Assembly (NCBI GenBank): GCA_963932465.1
Contig: OZ010793.1
Coordinates: 258,065,525-258,129,524, forward strand
Direction: 5' to 3'
Source of the DNA: Maratus speciosus
Lineage: Eukaryota; Arthropoda; Arachnida; Araneae; Salticidae
Length of the DNA: 64,000 bases
Shown here: positions 48,467-60,437 of the stretch, piece after piece
How the letters are laid out: the number at the start of each line of letters is the position of its first letter
Position numbering within the stretch: position 1 is the first letter of the stretch
Translations under genes and position numbers: made by a program
The notes under the pieces: generated by a model
Told to the model about the DNA's origin: nothing
Databases searched by the model: none
What the model saw: the letters and a program-made list of their open reading frames with translations, nothing else

Positions 48467-49414
48467 CCATTTTACCCCTATAACTTTTTATTTTCTTCTA
48501 AATTTTTACTTATAATGAATTTGCATAGTACCCACAGGACATTCAAATAAGAAATAATACAAATGTACTTTTAATACAGAATTTTTGTATAACATTGCCT
48601 TAAAGGGGTTTTAAAGAAGGGACGGTAAGGTAAAAAAAGGGACGAAATGGTAAAAAAAGAGACGGTAAGGATGGAACGGTAAGGAAAATTGCCTCCTATT
48701 TTTAGGAAAATCATGTTAAGACTAAGTGATAGCCACAATGTTCATTGATTTTTCGAAACCGTTGTTAACATTGGATTAAATTATTTTTTTTTTTTTAATT
48801 TACCTCGAAAAATGCAGGAATAAACCTTGGGGACGGTAAGACTACCAATAAAGCCACGGTGCTTGAAATTGATATTTAAATGCTGATTTATATTTTGCAG
48901 TAAATTTCCTGTCAAAGAATTTTAGATATTCTTTCTCTAACATACTTCTGCATGAGCAAAAACTTGAAAAAAATTCTGTCGCTGCATCTGGAGTGATTTT
49001 CTGTATAATTTTAGAAGAGGGATGGTAAAAAATCTAAAACCCAGGGACAGAGTTCAAAAAATAATATCAACCCAAAAAATGTGTGCCGATTAATTTTTAG
49101 CTACATATTTATATAAAGCAATAGTTCCAGTTTAAGAAAAAAATTACATCGAATTATTTTTATTGAAACAATTTTATCCAGACAGCTCCAAACTTCAAAA
49201 TCAGCATCAGGGACACAGGACGGTAGATGAGTTTTCCATGTGTTTGGACCCCCAACATCGTCCAAAACTTATTTATCTCGTTAATATTGTTGTGCAATCA
49301 TGCAATGGGATGTTCTCAAGTATATGAAATAAAAAAAAACACAAAAAAGTGTATTAAATAAAAAATTATTATTCAGGGACATGAAAGTTAAAAGATTGTG
49401 AGAATGCCCCATCT

Positions 49415-50925
49415 GTAACAAATTCTTTATCTAAAGAAACATTATTTTATAAAACATTATTAGATTAAAATTTCGCTATTTTCCATTTCCACCTCGCATA
49501 TTATTCATACACATATTATCAACAGCTATATTATCACTTATCCTTCTTAGAATAATAATAGTTGTTCAAATCAACGATTTCGATTCAAATGGAATCTCTT
49601 AAAATATTTTTTAACAAGTGAGTGACTATCTAATCGTTTTTTCAGGAAAAACGAGGGAAAAAACTTTTCTTTGAGGTCAAATTAATTCCAAGTAGCATTT
49701 AATTCTAAAGTGGAAAATAAATGGACCTTTTTTTCTTTTTGATTTTTTCAATCAACATTTTGGAGAGTCTCCTTTTGATACAAAGGAGGTTTCTCTGCTC
49801 AAAGTCTAATTCCTTTCACTTCAAGATGCATTTTCTGCATTATTCCCATCCCGGATCTTCTCGAGATGATGACGTCATGATTCCTACCTCTACCTGCCTG
49901 ACCTTGAGTTGAGTGAACCGCGTCCTGGCAATCCCCCTTTTCCCCTGCAATTTCTTCATTTTTTTTTTTTTTCTTTTGGACAAATAGTTTTTCTTAATGC
50001 CTGAGAACTGTTTACTTTTCTGTGCTTTTTGCACCGTTTTTAAACTCGTTTTCTTTCACTTTCGATGCCCAAGTGGTGGTTGCAGTTTCGGATTCAGTAC
50101 GAAAAACTGGTTGTTATAGCAGATAAGTCCCTACCAAACCGGTCATTTGTTTTGGTTCTGGGTAAGGTTTGTTTTGACTGCACCGGTTTCAGTAGCCAAT
50201 ATACTCTAACAGCATATTATATCTGTTTCCCATTCATCCACTACTTTCTTCCTGACACTAGTTATTTCAGCCAAATTACAACTCCAGTGTAAGTTTTTCA
50301 TATCCTGTTTTATTTTATTGATGACCGTGAACCCATTCCATATAAATAGCCATTAATAGTAATAAGTAAATAATTTTCATATAATTTTAGTCATTTCTTT
50401 AAGTGAAGAAAGGGCTAAAAGTGGCTAAATTTTTATGGAAGAATCTAAAAAAAGCTAAATTTTGTTCAGTGGTAGTTATGGTGAGAGCAATACTTATGAT
50501 ATATGTATAATAATAATAAAACAGATCATGGAATATGGCCGTGCTTTAAAATAATTACCTGTTACTATTACCAGATAAAATATTATCATTTTGATATGCT
50601 ACTTTTAGTAAGTCATTCCAAGCAATCCAAAGATAGCTAAACAATGAAATATATATCATTTTTGTGCTTAATAAATTTTCAAACAAAAGCTTTTCTGTTA
50701 TCGATACAACAGCACCTTTACAGTAGAGATATTTTCTTCTCAAAGCCTTTTGAGTTTACAAAGTCCTAAAGCATATGGGACATTTCTTCGATTTTCAACA
50801 TAAAGGAATAGAAAAATGTCAAAGCAGTCCGTTTTTTACCGTATTTTAAAGTCTTCAAGTTTTACTTATTGCTTATTCTTCTCTTTTTCCCCTTTCTTTT
50901 CTTTTCTTTTTTCTTTCTTTTTCTT

Positions 50926-50962
<37 letters not shown>

Positions 50963-51743
50963 CATTGAAGTCCGTCATCTTGCTTCTTCTCTAACTTTCC
51001 ACGAATTCCAAAGTTGAATACAGACATTAGACATTTTCCACTGAGAGATTTCTGCAATTTCGGGGCAACTTTGTAGAATTCTGTAGGAAAATTCACTTTT
51101 AAGGCCATCAATAAAGAAAGCATCCGCAAGAAATGGGTATATTTCCCCCGCTTGGTGCTACGCTGTGTATCAGTTCGTTATAGAATTACATATAGTACTT
51201 AATGAAGAAATCGTTAAAATGTTTCTAGCATTTAGAAGAGTATTTGAAAATGAATGATTTTTTTTAAAGCAAATGCTTTAATATATATACATATATCAAC
51301 CAGAGTCTATTTTATTATTTTGTGATCCATGTCCAACAGTGTTGTTCATGTGCTGGATTCAGATTTAATTTTTAAATTTAATTACAATTTTATTTTATTT
51401 TTATATTAACCGCCTTTACTTTCTCTTCTCTTTTGCATCAGTAAAGTAAGTCGAAAAAAAAAGTCCCCCTTTTTTAAAAAAAAACAGTTTAAGTAGGTAA
51501 AAAAGTAAAAAAATTTCGCTCCCTCCTTTTTTATTAGATCTACTGTTGATTTATTCTTCCGTAAATATAGAACTTATCCATAACAAGAAAAATAAAAGAT
51601 ACGTAATAAAGATTGTTAATCCTTTAATAAAATAAATAAATAAAAATAAATAAAATCAGAAACAAGAAATAATACCGATAGCAATTTATCAGATAGAGAG
51701 AGCGACATCAATAATACCGAGAGCGAAATAATACCCCCCCCCC

Positions 51744-51777
<34 letters not shown>

Positions 51778-52169
51778 ACCGGAATTCTAGGACAAGGAAG
51801 TAGACGAATGGTGTTCATGAATTTGGATATTCAATACGGCTCCCCCACCTCTTTTAAGAGGTTCTGCCATAGTATTGTGTTCGCTCTTTAGAAATGATTT
51901 TATAATTACGAGCCATTTAAAGTTGGTTGAATTTATTTCTGTTCTGCTCACATTAATGTTATAGCGCTTGAATTTATTGAATTTATTTAAGAGAGAAAAA
52001 TACATGTAATTTCATAATGATTTATTTAACAATATTTGCTTATCGTTGCACGAGTTCTTATGATAGAAGACGTATTATTTCAATGCCAAAATCATTTTTT
52101 TTTTATTTATTTACGCTAATTATATGTTTTTGCTAGTTGTATGTGGGGATAAACAACTAAGTGTATTTG

Positions 52170-52222
<53 letters not shown>

Positions 52223-52982
52223 TTTTCATTTCATTCAAAACTGAATGACTTTATACACGTATTGCTCTTATTATTATTAGTATTTTGTAAACATTTTTTT
52301 GCTACTTTTATTTTAAAATACTTGTATTTCGTTATTTATTTATTTCATCAGCGAAATTACAGCGTACATTTTGATACATCGTAAAAACAGGGACAGTTGT
52401 GTTCTTGATGCAAAATGATACTCTTTAGTTTAGATCCTCACCCTAAAATCATATTTTACATTCGTATCTTCCGAATATCGCAATCTTATACAATGAATTA
52501 TTTTATTTTTAAATAGATGTGTATCATAGAGGTTTTAATTCATGTGAAACTGATTCATTGATACAATCTCTGATATTTTCTCAAACGAGTTATTCGAGCT
52601 CCGGAAACATAAAAATAGTTTATCTTTTCACACTTGAAAATCATTTTCTCATGTTTCTCTCTCTCTAGAGAAAAATGAATTGCACCTTTAATCTTCAATC
52701 AGAACACAACAAACAAATCAAGCTCCCATGTCATCCAATCAACTAGAATGTTACGTCAAAAGGCGGAGCTTTGTTGTCGAAAGCTATGATTGGTGAAAAA
52801 ATATTAACCGTAGGCGGACGCATTCCGCCTTTGCTTGCGGCATTTACTAAAAAGACTAGCTCATTTCTTTGTTTTATTCATTGAAAAAAAAAATAATAAT
52901 AATAATAAAAAAAGCTCTCTTGAAACGAGTTTCCTTTCTTTTATTTTTCTCCAGCACTTGGCTGAACGTGAGAGTTTTTTAA
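49415..52982. other. Intergenic DNA, no supported gene
   Basis: It holds a C/T-rich microsatellite (50880-50962), poly-A runs (51746-51773, 52175-52220) and a TGACGTCA palindrome (49869-49876). At 52727-52860 a GC-richer patch has CCAATCA and an inverted TGATTGG about 60 bp apart around AGGCGGAGC, promoter-like but unproven. A 75-codon frame at 50065-50292 ends next to GTGTAAGT, a possible donor site, without other exon evidence. Confidence 0.4.
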
Positions 52983-53540
52983 AGTTCATTTGTTGAGAGA
53001 ATTTACGCAATAAATCGCCCGATTTATCCAGACTCCGTGAGTCGGAAAATGGATCGTAGTCGTATAGTCGCAGTCGCTGTTATGTGATTAGTGGATGTGC
53101 AGAATTTTCCACCTTAGGCATAGATAAGATGATTATTATTATCTTTTTTCTTCATCCTTTTCTTTTCATTTAAGGCGATTGACGATTGAGGATGAATTAT
53201 TAAGAAAATAAAATATTTAATGAATTTTAATCAAAAGTCCACCCCCCCCCCCTCTCCCTCTCGCCGACTGTTTTTTAATAAGTATTCTTTATAATGCCCT
53301 TCAACTTCAGAAATAGGGGCTCAAAATAGGTTTTTTCTACGATTAGCCCGCAGTCAAAGGCCTCAAAATGGGAGCGCATAATCTTTCGAGAAAGAAGGGG
53401 GGTGGGGGGAGCTATATCGTTCAGAAGTTCATGTTTTGTCGGATTCGAAACACATTTGGGTAACTTCAGTTATAAAAAAAATCTTCGAATACTTAATTGA
53501 AATGATAAATTAACAATAAAAGGAGAATTTTTTTTTTTTT
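52983..53540 (+). repeat. Old tandem repeat of about 0.6 kb, unit 1
   Basis: Order of landmarks: TTTACGCAATAAATCGCCCG, CGGAAAATGGATCGTAGTCG, TTAATGAATTTTAATCAAAAG, CAGTCAAAGGCCTCAAAATG, AACTTCAGTTAT. The same order recurs in units 2 and 3. Confidence 0.7.
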
Positions 53541-53704
53541 AGTTCATTTATTGGAAGAGCCGTTTACGCAATAAGTCGCCCGATTTATCTAGACATCGTG
53601 CGTCGGAAAATGGATCGTAGTCGTTATAGCATTAGTGGATTAATTAGTGGATGTGCAGAATTTTCCTCTTTAGGCAGAAATAAGATGATTGTTATTATAT
53701 TTTT

Positions 53705-53824
53705 AGGTAGATTTCGTAAGAAATACTACCTATTGCAGTCGTTACCATGGTGCGACTTTTGAAAAATTCCTTCATAACTTTTCATTATAGGACCCCAGGA
53801 CCCCAAAACCACCCCCACCTAAAA

Positions 53825-53879
<55 letters not shown>

Positions 53880-55088
53880 GTACTAAATTTTGTCCGCACG
53901 ATAAAGGTCGCAATTATGCACGAATCATCTTCAAACTCGCCAACAACTTTGAGATGGCTAATATCTCGGCGGGGATTGAAAATGGGCGAAATCGGCCCAA
54001 GAGGGTGGAAATGGGGAGGGTTCAAAATTTTGAATACTGTCTTAACATGATTCTGATAAAACCAGCTCTTACACAACAATGGCAGGAAAAAAATAAAAGT
54101 TTTTCGTTATAGCAGTTGCCATACAATTAAAAAAAAACAAATAATAAAATTCTCATCGCAACAATTACTTTTCTTTTGCAAAATTTTCACGTGTAAAATT
54201 AAATAGTTTGACAAATTGAAAACACATTGAATATTACGTCATAAGTTTCCTAGAGCAAGATTTCAGCATGAAAACTCAAAATAAATAGTTTAACGAATTA
54301 AAAAAATATGTATATTGCGTCATATTGGAAATATAATGGACCTCAGCAGGTGAATATGTAACGCCATGTAAGTTTGAAGAAACGTATTAAAACATGATAA
54401 AAACCCGACTATGGAAATATTAACATATTTTAACACTTTAAGGTTCTCTGAATTTTTTGTAGCCATTTTTTAAACCTATTCCATATACCGGGTGTCCCAA
54501 AAAGGACTGACTGATTTTAAAATTCAATAACTTGTAAACGGTGACAGATATTTAAAAAATTCTTGCAGGAGGGTTATGCATAAGGTCAAAAGTTTTTTTA
54601 CAGTGATTTTCAATTTTAGTTCGAATTACAAACAATAGATGGCGCTTCGATCAACAGACGCTGAATTCAGGCTCGATTTTTGGTACTTCGTGGCCCGGAT
54701 AATACATTTCCATCTCCTTTTTCAGCGTGGAACAAGAGAAAGGACCAGAAATCGAGCCTGTATTTAGCGACTATTGCTTACAGCGCCATCTATTGTTTGT
54801 AATTCGAACTAAAATCGAAAATCACTGTAATAAAACTTTTGACCTTATGCATAACCCTCCTGCAAGAATTTTTTAAATATCTGTCACCGTTTGCAAGTTA
54901 TTGAATTTTAAAATCAGTCAGTCCTTTTTGGGACACCCGGTATATGTGTGTGTGTATTCGTGTATATTACAATTTTCACAAAAAGTTTAGCTCCCTACAG
55001 CTCGCTCTTTGTGAAGAAACTGGCTTTTATCTCTAATCTTGATTTAAGTTTTGTTGGAGAATTTAGTACTTAACATCGAAATCTACCT
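53705..55088. mobile_element. 1.4-kb element with AGGTAGATTTCG ends
   Basis: AGGTAGATTTCG at 53705 is exactly inverted at 55077-55088. It contains a TA microsatellite (53829-53867) and a nested palindromic MITE. A 121-codon frame at 53747-54112 spans the microsatellite and is probably not a gene. The target duplication is unclear. Confidence 0.55.
54486..54942. mobile_element. Palindromic MITE, TACCGGGTGTCCC ends
   Basis: The arms are inverted over about 200 bp each, with ends TACCGGGTGTCCCAAAAAGG, and are flanked by TA on both sides. They include ATAGATGGCGCT and its complement near the centre. The TA duplication fits a Tc1/mariner-type MITE. It is nested in the 1.4-kb element. Confidence 0.8.
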
Positions 55089-55239
55089 CCGCCTGTAGGC
55101 CCGAGCCGGCAGGGATTTTTTTTATCCGCTTTTTCTTTTCATTTAAGAAGATTCGCGATTCAGTATATGAATTGCTAAGAAAATAAAATTTAATGAATTT
55201 TAATCAAAAGTTCCCCTCTCTGCGGCTGTGTTTAATTAA

Positions 55240-55664
55240 GGCTGTAGTTAATTAAAACTGCTCAGCTCAACAAGCGCAAAACGTTTTGACACATTTACAA
55301 ATTCATTTTTTAACGGAAAGATATAAAATTGGAAAGCCTGACCCTGGAAGCGATTTGGAATCGAACTGTGTTTTCCATTTTTTGATCAATAAATTACCTC
55401 TTGAGTTATAAGCGATTTTGGTCACGTTACACGGCATTTTTCTCCCCTTACTGAGTGGATGTTCATCTTTCGTTCGGAATTTCGGTTCAAAATGCCCACT
55501 TCGACAGTATTTTCCGAAAGATCTGTTGCGTTTACAAGAAAACGGAAAAAACAGCTCGATGACATAGTTTCTGAATAACAACACCTTCTAGTTTCATGCG
55601 TTTCCGAACAAATATGAGTTAAAACTTATGTCAGAAAGTTGACCCTTTGGATTTGAGAACAGCC
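55240..55664 (+). mobile_element. GGCTGTTCTCAA MITE family, copy D
   Basis: TTAA flanks both ends (55236-55239 and 55665-55668). The right end reads TTGAGAACAGCC. This is the clearest target duplication in the family. It is inserted in tandem unit 2, just before the Copia element. Confidence 0.8.
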
Positions 55665-55714
55665 TTAAGCATTCCTTATAATGCTCTTCACATTCAGAAA
55701 TAGGGGCTCATAAT

Positions 55715-56486
55715 TGTTGGAGTTTAAGTGGCCTATCAAGCCAAAAGCACCCCATTCTCGATAGCAGGAATTCGCTGTCTCATATTTAAACAATTAGAAA
55801 AAATCTCTTGTGGCTATGCTGCTTTTGAAATGGAAATAGGTAAAATGCTCTTACCTGGGATTCATCAATATCGCGATGACGTATAACTTCATCGGTGTGG
55901 CGTGGTCAGGGATTTATCCAAAAGCTTCTTGAAGAAATTATTTTTATTTTATTTTGTGAAGCATTATTTATCCTTTGAAGTATCCTTTGAGAGCTTAATA
56001 TGAATGCGCTAAATCCATGGGAAGATATAATGTAATATGAATTAGTATTGTGTGTTTTTACGATAAAGAAAGATTCAAATTTTAGCTTTAAATACTTATA
56101 ATTAAACATATTACTGGAGTATAAGAAACTCCGTGTTAACAGAGAAGCTACATGATTAAGAGTGATTATACATAAAGCTGCTAAAACACATATTCGCAGC
56201 GTAGAAAAAAAATATATAATAATTAAAAGTGTCTGGCAAAAGTCAAAATGTTCAGATGTTCCTTTTAGTTACATATCAGTGATGAAATCTTAGTTATTAG
56301 AACATATGCTTTAGAGAGTTACTCAAGTGGGCTGTAATAGCACTCATTATCAAATGCGGAAGTAAAAAGAAGTAGTTCGTAAATTGCCTTTTAAAATGAT
56401 CTGTGTTTAGTAACAAGTTCTTTCGTTTCTTTTTTTTAATCATTTTTAGCAGTTGCCGAAGAACATCTGGGGAATTAAATTTAACA
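55715..56486 (-). repeat. Copia-type element, 3' LTR
   Basis: The LTR is 772 bp and, on the minus strand, begins TGTTAAATTT and ends CTCCAACA. By eye it is identical to the other LTR. A TATATA box lies at 56212-56217 and AATAAA signals at about 55943-55953 on the minus strand, in the expected order. The flanking target duplication is ATAAT (55710-55714). Confidence 0.95.
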
Positions 56487-59400
56487 CCCCTCCTTAATCT
56501 CCTCAGATGGATAAGGTAACAAGTTCATAGTCTTGATGTCACACAAAAGTTGAGGTTTGGGTGTGGGCTTCGTCAAGCAGTCAGCAATCATGTATTGCGT
56601 GGGACAATATTTTAATTCGATAATTTTATCCTCCTTTAATTGTCTTATGGCGTGAAAGCGGATATCAATGTGTTTTGTCCGCTTCGAAAATTTTTCATTT
56701 TCTATCATCTTTATACTGCTTTGGTTGTCATGGTAAAGTAAAATAGGTTTTACTTGATACAAGTTAAGATCTTCTAGCAGTTTTAATAGCCATAAAATTT
56801 CTTGTCCTGCGGTTGCTGCAGCAACATATTCCGCTTCAGCGGAAGAATATGCAATGCTTGACTGTAATTTTGTAGTCCATTGAATGGGATTATCACCCAG
56901 AAAAAAAATATTGCCGGTGGTTGATTTTCTACTTTTAGTGTCTCCAGCCCAATCAGCATCAGCATACGCGATGAGTATTGGTGGTTTATTTTTGCTTATT
57001 GTTAGGCATAGGTTTTTTGTGCAATTGAGGTAAATAATAATTCTTTTTGCCGCTTTCCAATCCTTCTCGCGTGGCGTTGCACTTCTCCTACTAAGTATAT
57101 TTACTGGTGCCATAATGTCGGGTCGAGTGACTGTGGCAATATACAAGAGCGAACCGATCGCTTGCCTAAACTTTGTATTGTTCGGAAGTAAATTGTCGCT
57201 ATCTTCTAATTTATAGAAACCTACTTCCATCGGTGTACCAATAGGTCTTGCATCTGTTAAATTTAACTTTCTAACCAAATCTTCTATTTTTGACCTTTGG
57301 TTTAATTTGTAACCATCATTCGTTTTGATTATGTTGGTTCCTAGGTACTGACTTATTTCGCCTAAGTCTTTTACTCCGTACTCATTTTGCAATTGTTTTA
57401 TTACATCTTTAATTATTTCACTTTTACTCGCGATTAAAATATCGTCAACGTAGACGATGATATAAGTGAAATTTTCCTTTTCTTTTCTAGTAAACAAACA
57501 TGAGTCAGCAGTGCTTTGCACAAAATTCATGTTTTTTAATGATTCTGCGATCTTTTTGTGCCAGGCTCTAGCTGCCTGCTTTAAGCCGTAGATTGTTTTA
57601 TTCAGTTTACACACTTTGTTTTCACAATTTTTTTCTATAAAACCCTCTGGTTGTTTCATGAAAATTTCTTCTTCTATTTCGCCGTGAAGAAATGCAGTGT
57701 CGATGTCAATGTGTTGAACAGAAAGATTTTTATATGCCGCTGAGGCTAAAAATGTGCGGATTGTTGTGTGTGAAACTACGGGTGCGAAGGTTTCATCATA
57801 ATCTTCGCCGTACTTCTGATTATATCCTTTCGCTACTAAACGGGCCTTGTATTTTTGTACATTTCCTAAATTATCTAACTTTCTCTTAAAAATCCACTTA
57901 CAACCAATAATTTTCTTATTTGGTGGGGGATCCACTAAGTCCCAAGTTTTATTTTTCTTTAATGAGTTGATTTCTTGTTGAGTGGCTTTGAGCCAATTTT
58001 CTTTTTCTACTGGGTTGTTCATGTTTGCTATGTCATAAAAATCGGATGGTTCGAATGTGTCATTTGTTTTTACGTGACATACGTATCTGTCGGGTGGTAC
58101 TCCTCTATTTGACCTCTGAGACCTTCTCGGTTCTACGTCGGGTTGTTTGGACGCGGTTGGTTCTTCGTCCGAATTACTTAACTCTGTTTGAATGTAGTTG
58201 TTGTCATTGTCTGAGTTTTCTACCTCTTCGCTTTCTTTTAAGTTGTTTTCACTATTTTCTATAAATTTAACTGTTCTCGCTATTATTATTTTGTTTTCTT
58301 TTGTGAATATACGGTAACCTTTTGATTTGTTGTCATACCCCACAAGTATTCCTTCCTGCGCTCTATCATCTAATTTGTTTCGCTGATGTTTTTGTATATA
58401 GGCATAAGCTTTACAGCCGAATGTACGCAGGTAGTGTAAGGTGGGTTTTCGGTTGAACCAAATTTCGAACGGTGTTTTGTTTGTTATTTTGGTTGGTAGC
58501 CTATTCTGCAGGTGATTGGCGGTATTTATGGCTTCTCCCCAGAATTTTTGAGGTAAGCCTGCTTCGGAGAGTAGACTCCTAGTCGTATCTAATAATGACC
58601 TATTCTTTCTTTCCGCTACGCCGTTTTGGCTCGGACAAAATGGTACAGTAAACTGGTGTTGGATACCTCTTGCCCTTAGGTATTCTTCCGTTTGTTTACC
58701 TAAATATTCCCCTCCATTATCGGATCTAATAGCTTTAGGGAATCTGCCGAATTGGGTTTTCACCATGGCTACATAATCTTTTAACTTTTCGTGAACTTCA
58801 TTTTTATGCGAAAGTAAGTAAATTACTGTGAACTTTGAATAGTCGTCTATAAAAGTGACGAACATTGTTTTTCCCCCGATAGTAGGTGTACCGATAGATG
58901 TGCACACGTCCGTGTGTATCAGATCGAGCACTTTGCCTGTTTTGGGACAGTTTGTTGATTTCGGATATGGGGCATCACTTATTTTTGTTTGGATACATAT
59001 TTCACATAATGCATTATGATTACAGTTATTTATTTTTATACCGTCTGCTAAGTTTTTATTTATTAATTCTTTTATAGCATTATAGTTACGATGGCCAAGT
59101 CGTTTGTGCCAAACTTCTATGCAATTTTTATTTTTACATTCATGTGCAATGTTTACTTTATTAGTTTCAGCGCTTTCTAATAATTCGACTTGATATAAAT
59201 TATTTTTCATTCTTGCTTCAAGATAAATATTCCCGTTTCGGGATAACGTGCATTTTTCTTTATCGAAAATTAATTTATAGCCATTCTGTGTTGCTTTGCT
59301 TACCGATATGAGGTTCGATTCTAATTCTGGTACGTATAATACTTCTTTTAATGTGATTGTGTTTATCCCTCCATCGGATGTTTTTGTTTTAAATGTCGTT

Positions 59401-60437
59401 TCACCTGTACCGTGTGAATTCAGCGTTTTTCCATTGGCAATGATGACTGTCGTCTTTTCAGTGTCGTTAAACTTAGTGAATGCATCTTTACTGTTTAGAA
59501 TGTGTGTCGATGAACCTGAGTCGATTATCCAGGTTTGTTTTCCTGGTTTCTGGACTAAAAAAGCTGCGTCGCTGCCTTTTCCTGAATTGCCCTGTGTTTT
59601 GTTAATCCGAATTGGTTCTGTTTCACGGTTTTTGTTTTCTCTATAATAGTTTGCGTCTTCATAACATAACGATGATGTGTAATACTTGGATTTGTGCGGC
59701 TGTTGTTTTTGTGACGGTGAGTAAGTGTTTCTGTTCTTAAGATGCCAGCACTCTCTGTATGTATGGTTTTTTAATTTACAGTATGTGCACTGTTTGTCCT
59801 TTTTATTATAGTGTTCAGCCGGAAACTTTTTATGCGTTTTAAACGCTTTTGAGGAATTCTCGCTCTGATCTGTGTTTTCTAAACGTCTTGTATATTCATC
59901 AGTGAGTTTTCCTTTTATAAACTCTGAATTAAGTTCATTTTCTGGACGGGCCTCGAGGGCTATAATTAAGGTGTTGTAGCTAGGTGGTAATGAACAAAGT
60001 AACAGAGCTGAAATGTGGGAGTCATTAATAGTTTCGCCTATGGCTGAAAGTTTATCAACAAGTTCTAAAATATGTGTAATGTGTTTTATTAGATTGCCGT
60101 TTTCTGGGAGTTTTGCTCCGTATAATTTTCTCAGCAAATATAACTTGCTTGAGAGATTGGCCCTTTCATGAATTGTTTTTAAAGCTTGCCAGGTTTCTCT
60201 GGCAGTGTTTAAGTGCTTTACATGCACGATCTGTGAGTCTTCAATACTCAAGTTGATAATTGCACGTGCTTTACGGTCCCTCTTCGTCCAGTCCGTGTTA
60301 ATTGGATCTGGGGGATTTTCTGTTATTACATCAAACAATTCTTCTTTTATTAAAATCATTTCTGCGCGAAATTTCCAATTTGAGTAATTTGTCGAATTTA
60401 ATTTTTCGACTATTTGAGTTTCTTTTATCCCTGCCAT
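56481..60437 (-). CDS. Copia-type Gag-Pol polyprotein, intact
   Basis: This single frame of 1,318 residues supplies all functions for copy-and-paste transposition through an RNA intermediate. From the N-terminus it has: a Gag region (about 1-200); a CCHC zinc knuckle CTYCKLKNHTYREC (217-230); an aspartic protease with DSG at 306-308; a HHCC-type pre-integrase zinc site (H444, H449, C478, C481); an integrase core with D510, D573 and E609 (35 residues between the last two); reverse transcriptase with D911 in DIDTAFLHG and YVDD at 996-999; and RNase H with D1160, E1201 or E1203, and D1237. The order protease, integrase, RT, RNase H is the Copia (Pseudoviridae) order. The last coding bases lie inside the 3' LTR: the terminal Cys codon and the stop are its first six bases. 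No internal stop or frameshift is seen, so the element may be active. Confidence 0.95.
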   Translation of the reverse strand: MAGIKETQIVEKLNSTNYSNWKFRAEMILIKEELFDVITENPPDPINTDWTKRDRKARAIINLSIEDSQIVHVKHLNTARETWQALKTIHERANLSSKLYLLRKLYGAKLPENGNLIKHITHILELVDKLSAIGETINDSHISALLLCSLPPSYNTLIIALEARPENELNSEFIKGKLTDEYTRRLENTDQSENSSKAFKTHKKFPAEHYNKKDKQCTYCKLKNHTYRECWHLKNRNTYSPSQKQQPHKSKYYTSSLCYEDANYYRENKNRETEPIRINKTQGNSGKGSDAAFLVQKPGKQTWIIDSGSSTHILNSKDAFTKFNDTEKTTVIIANGKTLNSHGTGETTFKTKTSDGGINTITLKEVLYVPELESNLISVSKATQNGYKLIFDKEKCTLSRNGNIYLEARMKNNLYQVELLESAETNKVNIAHECKNKNCIEVWHKRLGHRNYNAIKELINKNLADGIKINNCNHNALCEICIQTKISDAPYPKSTNCPKTGKVLDLIHTDVCTSIGTPTIGGKTMFVTFIDDYSKFTVIYLLSHKNEVHEKLKDYVAMVKTQFGRFPKAIRSDNGGEYLGKQTEEYLRARGIQHQFTVPFCPSQNGVAERKNRSLLDTTRSLLSEAGLPQKFWGEAINTANHLQNRLPTKITNKTPFEIWFNRKPTLHYLRTFGCKAYAYIQKHQRNKLDDRAQEGILVGYDNKSKGYRIFTKENKIIIARTVKFIENSENNLKESEEVENSDNDNNYIQTELSNSDEEPTASKQPDVEPRRSQRSNRGVPPDRYVCHVKTNDTFEPSDFYDIANMNNPVEKENWLKATQQEINSLKKNKTWDLVDPPPNKKIIGCKWIFKRKLDNLGNVQKYKARLVAKGYNQKYGEDYDETFAPVVSHTTIRTFLASAAYKNLSVQHIDIDTAFLHGEIEEEIFMKQPEGFIEKNCENKVCKLNKTIYGLKQAARAWHKKIAESLKNMNFVQSTADSCLFTRKEKENFTYIIVYVDDILIASKSEIIKDVIKQLQNEYGVKDLGEISQYLGTNIIKTNDGYKLNQRSKIEDLVRKLNLTDARPIGTPMEVGFYKLEDSDNLLPNNTKFRQAIGSLLYIATVTRPDIMAPVNILSRRSATPREKDWKAAKRIIIYLNCTKNLCLTISKNKPPILIAYADADWAGDTKSRKSTTGNIFFLGDNPIQWTTKLQSSIAYSSAEAEYVAAATAGQEILWLLKLLEDLNLYQVKPILLYHDNQSSIKMIENEKFSKRTKHIDIRFHAIRQLKEDKIIELKYCPTQYMIADCLTKPTPKPQLLCDIKTMNLLPYPSEEIKEGC
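56487..56495 (-). other. Polypurine tract of the Copia element
   Basis: AAGGAGGGG on the minus strand directly abuts the 3' LTR start TGTTAAA. It would prime plus-strand DNA synthesis. It also codes for the last residues of the polyprotein. Confidence 0.85.

Larger units (their letters stand above)
45113..49410. mobile_element. 4.3-kb DNA transposon, (G/A)GGGCATTCTC ends, 4-bp TSD
   Basis: Inverted ends AGGGCATTCTCACAATCTTT (left) and GGGGCATTCTCACAATCTTT (right, inward) are flanked by ATCT at 45109-45112 and 49411-49414. The motif GGACGGTAAG or its complement CTTACCAT recurs near both inner flanks (45299, 48624, 48661, 48674, 48832, 49215). No transposase is recognised. Relative to the copy at 28362 it has 3,155 additional bases (45312-48466) bounded by CCATTTTA repeats. 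Confidence 0.75.

Noticed and set aside
50065..50292. 75-codon ORF with a nearby GTAAGT
   Set aside because: There is no acceptor in frame, no motif and no second exon.
53747..54112. 121-codon ORF
   Set aside because: It runs through a TA microsatellite, giving a Tyr-Ile repeat, and lies within a transposable element.
55906..56109. 67-codon ORF in both LTRs (also 60984-61187)
   Set aside because: It is duplicated only because the LTRs are identical; it is AT-rich and without motif.
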